A stretch of DNA of 64,000 nucleotides from Georgenia faecalis (lineage in GTDB: Bacteria; Actinomycetota; Actinomycetes; Actinomycetales; Actinomycetaceae), in the NCBI RefSeq assembly GCF_003710105.1, contig NZ_CP033325.1:1612001-1676000 (forward strand), read 5' to 3'. Position numbers and translations under genes: made by a program. Under the pieces are notes generated by a model that was not told the origin of the DNA, made no database searches, and saw only the letters and a program-made list of their open reading frames with translations. Shown one piece after another: positions 58,552 through 64,000 of the stretch; within the stretch, counting starts at the first letter, position 1, and every line of letters starts with the position of its first letter.

Positions 58552-58575
58552 TCGCCGTGCGTCGCCGCCGGGGCC

Positions 58576-60222
58576 TCAGCCCGGGACGACGTCGCGGCGC
58601 CGGAACCCGGCAACGCCCACCGCGGTGAGCGCCAGCGCGCCCGCGCCCATGACGGCCAGCGGCCAGGCGTCGAGCTCGCCGCCGGGCAGACGCGGCGTGT
58701 GCGTGAGGGGCGAGAGGTCCATGACCCACGCCGGCAGGGCGAGCATCTCCCCGAGGAAGAGCGCGAGGACGACCCCCACCACGAGGAGCCACACGAGGCC
58801 GGCGACGCGCGGTGCGACGCCGTAGAGCGCGAGCGCCACGGACCCGATCAGCGCCACCGCCGGGAGGTAGACCAGCGCAGCGGCGGTGAGGTCACCCACC
58901 CAGCGCGCCTCGCCCGTCCCGGTCCACACCCCGAGCCCGGCGCCGGCACCGATGACGGCCGTCATCACCGCCACCTGAGCGGCGACGACGGCGACCCAGC
59001 CGCCGAGCAACCCGGGACGGGTGCTCCCGGTGGCGAGCAGCGCCTCCGTCCGGCCGCTCTCCTCCTCCGCGCGCAGCCGGAGCACACCGGTGACCGTGAA
59101 GACCAGCGGGGCGACGACGAGGAAGGAGACGATCGCCGCGGCGAAGCCGGTGGTGATGTCCGCCAGGTCGATGGCGATCCACTCGCCGAGCTCCGGCACG
59201 TCCGCGAAGGCGTCCTCGAGGGAGTTCGCCAGCGCCCCGAACGCGACGGCGAAGAAGAACGCGCCGACCGACCAGGCGGCGAACGCCCCGCGCAGCAGCC
59301 GCCACGCCAGCCCGGCGGGGGAGAGCAGGCCGGCGGACGCCGCCGCCGGACCGGGCCGGGCCGGGCGCACGCCCGCCCCGAGGTCGCGGTGCCGGGCAAG
59401 GAGGACGGCGGCCGCGAAGAGCGCGACGGCGGCGACGAGAGCGACGGCGAGGGGCCACCACCGCAGGTCGACGTACGGGCGGGTCTGCTGCGCCCACGCG
59501 AAGGGGGAGAGCCAGGACACCCAGGATCCCTGGTGGTCGATGACGTCGCCGATGCCCCGGACGAGGAAGGCGACGGCGAGGACGGCCATCGCCAGCCCGG
59601 TGGCGCCCCGCGCGTGCTCGGTCAGCTGTGCCGTGACCGCTGCCACGGCGGCGAAGACCAGGCCGGTGAGCGCGCAGCCGGCGGCGAACGCGGCGGAGTC
59701 CGGGGCGGCCATGCCGCCGGTGACCAGCGCGGCCCCGGCGGCGGCCGCGACGACGAGGTTGGCGGCCGTCACGGTGAGCACGGCGGCGCCCGCGGGCGCG
59801 AACCGCCCGACGGGCAGCGCCCGGAGGACCTCGAGGCGCCCGGACTCCTCCTCGGTGCGGGTGTGGCGGACGGTGAGGAGGATGCTCATGATGGCGGTGG
59901 CGAGGAACAGCCAGAGCGAGAGCTCGTTGGCCACCATCGCCCCGAACGTGTAGTCGTCCACGGCGAACGGCGGTCCGGTCATCATGATGGTGGCCGGGTT
60001 GCTCATGAGCCGGCCGCGGGCGGCCAGGGCGTCGGGGCTGTCGTACGTGGTCTCGAGCGAGACGATGGTCGCGGCGGTGAGCAGCCCGACGGCGAGCGCC
60101 CACACGGCGATCCTCACCCGGTCGAGGCGCAGCGCGAAGCGCAGCAGGGGCCCGGTGGCCGCCCACGGCTGCCCCGAGCCGTCGTTCACGCCGAGGGGCG
60201 GGCGGGTGGCGGTCGTCGTCAT
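58576..60222 (-). CDS. ABC exporter permease (polyketide-antibiotic exporter type)
   Basis: The 548-residue protein has 12 predicted membrane helices in two similar halves, each with a cytoplasmic loop reading EEESGR(L/T)E ([20 protein letters not shown] and [17 protein letters not shown]). That loop is typical of the TnrB/LcoB-like exporter group. It should export a drug or lipid with the ATPase next door. Start overlaps the ATPase stop by 4 bp (ATGA). The neighbouring TetR suggests inducible efflux. Confidence 0.87.
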   Translation of the reverse strand: MTTTATRPPLGVNDGSGQPWAATGPLLRFALRLDRVRIAVWALAVGLLTAATIVSLETTYDSPDALAARGRLMSNPATIMMTGPPFAVDDYTFGAMVANELSLWLFLATAIMSILLTVRHTRTEEESGRLEVLRALPVGRFAPAGAAVLTVTAANLVVAAAAGAALVTGGMAAPDSAAFAAGCALTGLVFAAVAAVTAQLTEHARGATGLAMAVLAVAFLVRGIGDVIDHQGSWVSWLSPFAWAQQTRPYVDLRWWPLAVALVAAVALFAAAVLLARHRDLGAGVRPARPGPAAASAGLLSPAGLAWRLLRGAFAAWSVGAFFFAVAFGALANSLEDAFADVPELGEWIAIDLADITTGFAAAIVSFLVVAPLVFTVTGVLRLRAEEESGRTEALLATGSTRPGLLGGWVAVVAAQVAVMTAVIGAGAGLGVWTGTGEARWVGDLTAAALVYLPAVALIGSVALALYGVAPRVAGLVWLLVVGVVLALFLGEMLALPAWVMDLSPLTHTPRLPGGELDAWPLAVMGAGALALTAVGVAGFRRRDVVPG

Positions 60223-61133
60223 CGCACCCTCGCCTCCTCCCGGGCGCCGTCGCCGTAGTGGCGCATGAAGAGGTCCTCGAGCGACGGCGGGGCGATGGTG
60301 AGGTTGTCGACGCCGGCGTCGGCGAGCGCCCGCAGCGTCTCGCTCACCCGGGTGTTGTCGACGTCGAACCGGACGGCATCGCCGTCGGCCCGGAGGTCGT
60401 GGACGCCCGGCGCGGCCGCGAGCCGCGCGACGTCGCCGCGCGTGGTCGCCGTGACGGTGGACCGGGTGAGGTGCCGCAGCTCGGTGAGGGTGCCGGTCTC
60501 CACGGCCCGGCCGGCGCGGATGATGGTGACGGTGTCGCAGAGCTTCTCCACCTCCGCGAGGATGTGGCTGGAGAGCAGGACGGTGCGGCCGTCCGCGCGC
60601 AGCGCCCGCACCTCCTCGGTGAAGGTGGCCTCCATGAGCGGGTCGAGGCCCGAGGTGGGCTCGTCGAGGAGGAAGAGCTCGGCGTCGGAGGCGAGGGCGG
60701 CGACGAGGGCGACCTTCTGCCGGTTGCCCTTGGAGTACGTGCGGGCCTTCTTCGTCGGGTCGAGCTCGAACCGCTCGAGCAGCTCGGCCCGGCGCCGGGC
60801 GCGCCCGCTCCCGCCGTGCAGCCGGGTGAGCAGGTCGATGGCCTCGCCGCCGGTGAGGCTGGGCCACAGGCTCGTGTCGCCGGGGACGTAGGCGAGACGG
60901 CGGTGGATGGCGACGGCGTCGTGCCAGGCGTCCATGCCGAGGACCCGGGCGGTGCCCGAGTCCGCCTGGAGCAGGCCGAGCAGGACGCGGATGGTCGTGG
61001 ACTTGCCGGCCCCGTTGGGCCCGAGGAAGCCGGCGACCTGCCCCTGCTCGACCGCGAGGTGGAAGCCGTCGAGGGCGCGGGTGGTGCCGAAGGTCTTGAC
61101 GAGGTCGTGGGTCTCGATGGCGAGGTGGGCCAT
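60219..61133 (-). CDS. ABC exporter ATPase subunit
   Basis: The 304-residue protein has Walker [11 protein letters not shown], a signature motif [11 protein letters not shown] in place of LSGGQ, Walker [14 protein letters not shown] and the switch His in LLSSHIL. A C-terminal domain of about 80 residues ([19 protein letters not shown]) is typical of drug-exporter ATPases. ATG at 61133 follows GGAG by six bases. It is the middle gene of the TetR-ATPase-permease operon. Confidence 0.92.
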   Translation of the reverse strand: MAHLAIETHDLVKTFGTTRALDGFHLAVEQGQVAGFLGPNGAGKSTTIRVLLGLLQADSGTARVLGMDAWHDAVAIHRRLAYVPGDTSLWPSLTGGEAIDLLTRLHGGSGRARRRAELLERFELDPTKKARTYSKGNRQKVALVAALASDAELFLLDEPTSGLDPLMEATFTEEVRALRADGRTVLLSSHILAEVEKLCDTVTIIRAGRAVETGTLTELRHLTRSTVTATTRGDVARLAAAPGVHDLRADGDAVRFDVDNTRVSETLRALADAGVDNLTIAPPSLEDLFMRHYGDGAREEARVR

Positions 61134-61164
61134 GAGGGGCTCCGGGTGGGTGGCGGTGGTGCCG

Positions 61165-61848
61165 TCAGGTCTCGACGGCGGAGGAGGTGCGGGCGCGGGA
61201 GTCCCCGGTGGCCGCGACATAGGCGTCGAGGAGGGTCGAGTCGGTGAGCAGCGCCTCGGTGTAGAGCTCGAGGAGCGGCAGGGCGACGGTGTCGACGTAG
61301 CCGCGCAGCCACGCGGGCAGCTCGTCGAGGTCCAGCCGGCCGTCGCGGGCCGGGAGGTGGAGGAGGAGGGAGCCGAGCGACATCGCGGTGAGGACTCGGG
61401 CGCGGGCCTGCGGGTCCCGGCTGGGCCGGACGGTGCCCGCCCGCACCCCCTCCTCGAGGTAGGCGACGGCGTCCGTCACGAAGTGGTCGATGAACTCGCC
61501 GCCGAGCGGTCCACCGGCCTGGACGCACCGCAGCAGGTACCCGACGAGGGGCGCGTAGCCCTCGACCTGGGACAGCTGGGCGAGGAAGGCGCCGGCGCCG
61601 GCGGTGCCCGGCCCGAGGACCGCGGACTTGGCGGTGCGGGCGGCCTCGAGCACGTAGGCGTCGCAGGCCTCCCGCAGGCCGGCGCGGGAGCCGAAGTGGT
61701 GGAGGATCAGCCCCGGGCTCACCCCGGCGTCGCTCGCCACGGCGCGCAGGGACGCCCCCATGCCGTCCTCGGCGAACCGGCGGACGGCGGCGTCGCGGAT
61801 CCGGGCCTTGGCCGTGAGATCGTCGTCGGTGCGCCGCGCTGAACTCAT
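61165..61848 (-). CDS. TetR-family regulator of the ABC exporter operon
   Basis: The 227-residue protein has an N-terminal HTH ([47 protein letters not shown]) and a long helical ligand domain. ATG at 61848 lies inside a perfect palindrome, so self-repression is likely. It is first in the operon, 31 bp before the ATPase. Confidence 0.88.
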   Translation of the reverse strand: MSSARRTDDDLTAKARIRDAAVRRFAEDGMGASLRAVASDAGVSPGLILHHFGSRAGLREACDAYVLEAARTAKSAVLGPGTAGAGAFLAQLSQVEGYAPLVGYLLRCVQAGGPLGGEFIDHFVTDAVAYLEEGVRAGTVRPSRDPQARARVLTAMSLGSLLLHLPARDGRLDLDELPAWLRGYVDTVALPLLELYTEALLTDSTLLDAYVAATGDSRARTSSAVET

Positions 61849-61853
61849 GTTCA
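61840..61853. promoter_or_regulatory. TetR operator over its own start codon
   Basis: TGAAC-TCAT-GTTCA is a perfect 5-4-5 inverted repeat covering the TetR start codon at 61846-61848. A further TGAAC lies about 18 bp upstream on the coding strand. Confidence 0.5.
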
Positions 61854-61895
61854 GGACGCTACACGCGCGTTCAGCCGGTGTCGAGGGTTGGGGCG

Positions 61896-62540
61896 TCAGG
61901 CCGCGGCGAAGCCGGTGAGCTCGGCGTAGACGATGTACCGGAACTCGCTGGAGTCCCACGGGTGGCAGGACACGAGCGTGAGCAGGCGTCCCACGGCGTC
62001 CGGACCGCCGGTGCTCGGGTTCGGCTCGACGACGCGGACCTGGTCGGGGGTGACGATCTCCGTGCCCGACACCGCGTAGGTGTAGGCGCCCTCCGCCGTG
62101 GTGACGACGAGCTCGTCGCCGAGGACGAGCTCGTCGATGCGGGCGAGCGGGCGGGACCCGTCGGTGCGGTGGCCGGCGAGGGCGAAGTTGCCCTCCTCGC
62201 CGGGCATCGCGGTCCACGGGAAGCGGCCCATGCCCTGGGTGTCGAGGACGTGGTCGGAGATGCCCTCCGTGATGGGCACGTCGTAGTCCGCACCCCAGCG
62301 GGGTACCCGCAGCGAGGCGAACGTGACGCCCTCACCCGTGGGGCGCGCCGGGAGCGGGATGTCCGCGAGCGGGTCCGCGGCGGGCCACGCGACCGGGGCG
62401 GCCGCGACCTTCTCCTGGGCCGTCACGCGTGCGGCGGCGTCCGTGACGCCGACGGCGACGCCGTCGGCGGAGCACGCCGACAGGGTGAGCGCCGCCGCGA
62501 CCAGGGCGGGCCACAGCCGTCGCGGTCGGTCGGGCTGCAT
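61896..62540 (-). CDS. class E-like sortase with a lipoprotein-type signal
   Basis: The 214-residue protein has the sortase catalytic set: His124 in LAGHRTDG, Cys192 in TLVSCHPW and Arg201 in EFRYIVYAEL. The class E pattern (HRTxxG, TCHP) is typical of high-GC actinobacteria, which join LAxTG/LPxTG-type proteins to the cell wall. The N-terminus carries a lipobox, LSAC (Cys23), rather than the usual membrane helix, so it may be lipid-anchored. It stands apart from its possible clients but is the only sortase here. Start at 62540 lacks a strong ribosome site. Confidence 0.85.
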   Translation of the reverse strand: MQPDRPRRLWPALVAAALTLSACSADGVAVGVTDAAARVTAQEKVAAAPVAWPAADPLADIPLPARPTGEGVTFASLRVPRWGADYDVPITEGISDHVLDTQGMGRFPWTAMPGEEGNFALAGHRTDGSRPLARIDELVLGDELVVTTAEGAYTYAVSGTEIVTPDQVRVVEPNPSTGGPDAVGRLLTLVSCHPWDSSEFRYIVYAELTGFAAA

Positions 62541-62653
62541 CGGTCCCCCTCGGGCCGTCGAGTAGTGCGTCGCCCCACCAGCATGGCCCCGCGTGTGTGG
62601 CCGGCGCCACTGGGGGTGCGGCGCTAGCTACGCCCGCGGGGACGGCGAGGGCG

Positions 62654-63847
62654 TCACGAGACGTGGCCCCGGAGCAGTCGGCGCCAGTAGACGAGCGGCT
62701 CGACGTACCGGTCGAACGCGAAGGTGGCCGCCCGCGGGCGGACGAGGTCGGGGTGGCGGGTCGTGGGCTCGGGCTCGCCGTCCCGGTCGAACTCGGCGAG
62801 GAGGAGCCGGCGCCGCGAGGTCGTGACGGGGGCCACCGAGTAGCCGCTGTAGGAGCGCATGGCCCCGCCCGAGCGCCCCGCCGTGATGTTGTGCGCCACG
62901 ACGGGGACCTGCTTGCGCAGCGCACCGCCGGACGGGAGGGCGTCCGCGGCGGCGACGTCGCCCAACCCCCACACGCTCGGGTACGCGGGGTGACGCAGCG
63001 TGCGCGGGTCGACGGCCATGAAGCCGCGGGTCCCGCGCCCGGCGAGGCCGCTGGCGGCGACCCAGTCCGGGGCGCGGTGCGGCGGGGTCAGGTGCAGGGC
63101 GTCGTAGCCCAGGTCCTCAAGGCGGTCCGCCGAGCGCACGCGGGCCACCTGGGCGGGCGCGTCGATGCTCTCGAGGTTCGTCCCGAGCCGGACCCGCACG
63201 CCGTACCGGTCCGCGGCCGCGCGCAGCTCACGGTCGGCGCGGTCCTCGTCGACGAGACGGGCCCCCTCGACGAGGAGCTCGATCTCGATGTCGCCGAGCA
63301 CCCCGGTCCGTGACCAGTGGTCCGCGGCCATGAACAGCGGTTTGAGGGCCACCGGGGCGCAGGGCACCTGCCACTGGGACAGGGTGAAGACCGCCCGCCC
63401 CCGCGTGAGGGCGGAGAGCATCGCCCAGGTCCGAGGGGCGAGGTCGACCTCGTAGTTCGTCGAGGCGGCGGGCGTGGAGACCGCCTCGCGGGACCCGGGG
63501 ACCGCCTCCCAGTCGATGCTCGATCCGGGGCAGACGACGAGGTCGTCGTAGGTCAGCGTGCCGATGCGTGCCAGGCGGACCCGGGAGCGGTCCGGCTCGA
63601 CCGCCGTCACCCGGTCGGTGTACCAGCGGCAGCCGGCGGGGATGACGGCCGCCTCGGGCCGCCGCAGCTCGTCGAGGGTGGCGAGCCCGGACCCGACGTA
63701 GGAGAGCATCGGGCGGTAGTGGTGGACCGTCGACGGCTCAATGATCGCGACGTCCCGGTAGCCGTCCCGGCGTAGCTTGGCCGCCAGGGAGATCCCGGCG
63801 TTGCCACCGCCGACGACGAGGACGTCGTGATGCGGACGGACGGTCAT
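62654..63847 (-). CDS. FAD-dependent oxidoreductase, sulfide:quinone-oxidoreductase-like
   Basis: The 397-residue protein has the FAD loop VLVVGGGNAGISLAAKL, a second nucleotide-type region and a late GLGDVAAAD motif. YRPMLSYVGSG at the substrate side, VPCAPVALKPLFMAAD with a conserved-type Cys, and an overall length of about 400 match SQR-like flavoproteins. It would pass electrons from sulfide or a similar donor to quinone. The usual two further redox Cys cannot be confirmed. ATG at 63847 is the clear start. Confidence 0.78.
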   Translation of the reverse strand: MTVRPHHDVLVVGGGNAGISLAAKLRRDGYRDVAIIEPSTVHHYRPMLSYVGSGLATLDELRRPEAAVIPAGCRWYTDRVTAVEPDRSRVRLARIGTLTYDDLVVCPGSSIDWEAVPGSREAVSTPAASTNYEVDLAPRTWAMLSALTRGRAVFTLSQWQVPCAPVALKPLFMAADHWSRTGVLGDIEIELLVEGARLVDEDRADRELRAAADRYGVRVRLGTNLESIDAPAQVARVRSADRLEDLGYDALHLTPPHRAPDWVAASGLAGRGTRGFMAVDPRTLRHPAYPSVWGLGDVAAADALPSGGALRKQVPVVAHNITAGRSGGAMRSYSGYSVAPVTTSRRRLLLAEFDRDGEPEPTTRHPDLVRPRAATFAFDRYVEPLVYWRRLLRGHVS

Positions 63848-63911
63848 GCGAGCCCCCCGGTGGCCGTGGTGCGTCCACGGTACGGGCGGGCCCGGGGAGG
63901 CGCGCGGCGGT

Positions 63912-63943
63912 GCCGTGCTCGCGGGGGTCGCCGCGAGCACGGC
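63912..63943 (-). terminator. hairpin terminating a gene beyond the window edge
   Basis: A perfect 12-bp stem (GCCGTGCTCGCG with its complement) and 8-base loop lie upstream of the SQR-like gene. A minus-strand TGA at 63988-63990, read after ..YAG, fits the end of a gene extending past 64000. Confidence 0.5.
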
Positions 63944-64000
63944 CGGCACTCTCCGCGGGGCGAAGCGTCCTGCCTGAGGCGGAGCGCTCAGCCCGCGTAC

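Noticed and set aside
58354-60258. Long + strand frame over the ABC permease
   Set aside because: Low-complexity, charged translation opposite a clear 12-helix transporter.
63988-64000. C-terminus of a minus-strand gene ending YAG
   Set aside because: Only four codons are visible; a terminator hairpin nearby supports a gene beyond the edge, but not its identity.

Overview
The window reads as a chromosomal segment of a high-GC actinobacterium. Codon third positions are almost all G or C, GTG starts and 4-nt ATGA/GTGA gene overlaps are common, and three surface proteins end in LPxTG anchors. A kdpFABCDE operon, WYL/YafY regulators and secreted GH43 enzymes fit Micrococcales (Cellulomonas/Georgenia-like), but I cannot fix the genus from sequence alone. 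I saw no rRNA or tRNA genes, CRISPR array or transposase.

Layout. 1-8.9 kb: regulators and small stress or housekeeping genes (ArsR end, lipoprotein, WYL regulator with divergent VOC protein, Na+/H+ antiporter, wall-anchored FmdA-like amidohydrolase, ArsR-SRPBCC pair, histidine phosphatase, two-gene regulator pair), with a decayed P-type ATPase fragment at about 815-868. 9-17.7 kb: three large secreted GH43 enzymes around a shared palindrome-rich promoter, a probable arabinoxylan-degrading cluster. 17.8-31.5 kb: MerR/MFS operon, metallo-beta-lactamase-fold protein, a 1,040-residue wall-anchored amidase, an oxidoreductase, a methyltransferase, three RibD/DHFR-like proteins, a CPBP protease, DUF3052, and a TetR/DoxX pair sharing one operator.

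31.9-47.0 kb is the most interesting part: two divergent operons around a MurR/RpiR regulator. One arm holds a DUF4838 glycosidase, M20 hydrolase, BadF/BcrA-type sugar kinase and SDR. The other holds an ABC sugar importer, SIS protein, rhamnose-mutarotase homologue, Gfo/Idh dehydrogenase, amidohydrolase-2 lactonase candidate, class V PLP enzyme, RidA and FAH-family hydrolase. I read this as a dedicated catabolic route for a 6-deoxy (possibly amino) sugar, in which the PLP enzyme plus RidA could replace the usual sugar-acid dehydratase. Two direct copies of a ~185-bp non-coding repeat lie immediately outside the two arms.

47.2-55.2 kb: complete kdpF-A-B-C-D-E potassium system, preceded by a coupled 27-residue membrane microprotein. 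55.2-64 kb: SNF2-type helicase, DoxX protein, TetR-ABC exporter operon, a sortase with a lipoprotein signal, and an SQR-like flavoprotein. The three LPxTG proteins in the window are candidate clients of a sortase in this cell.
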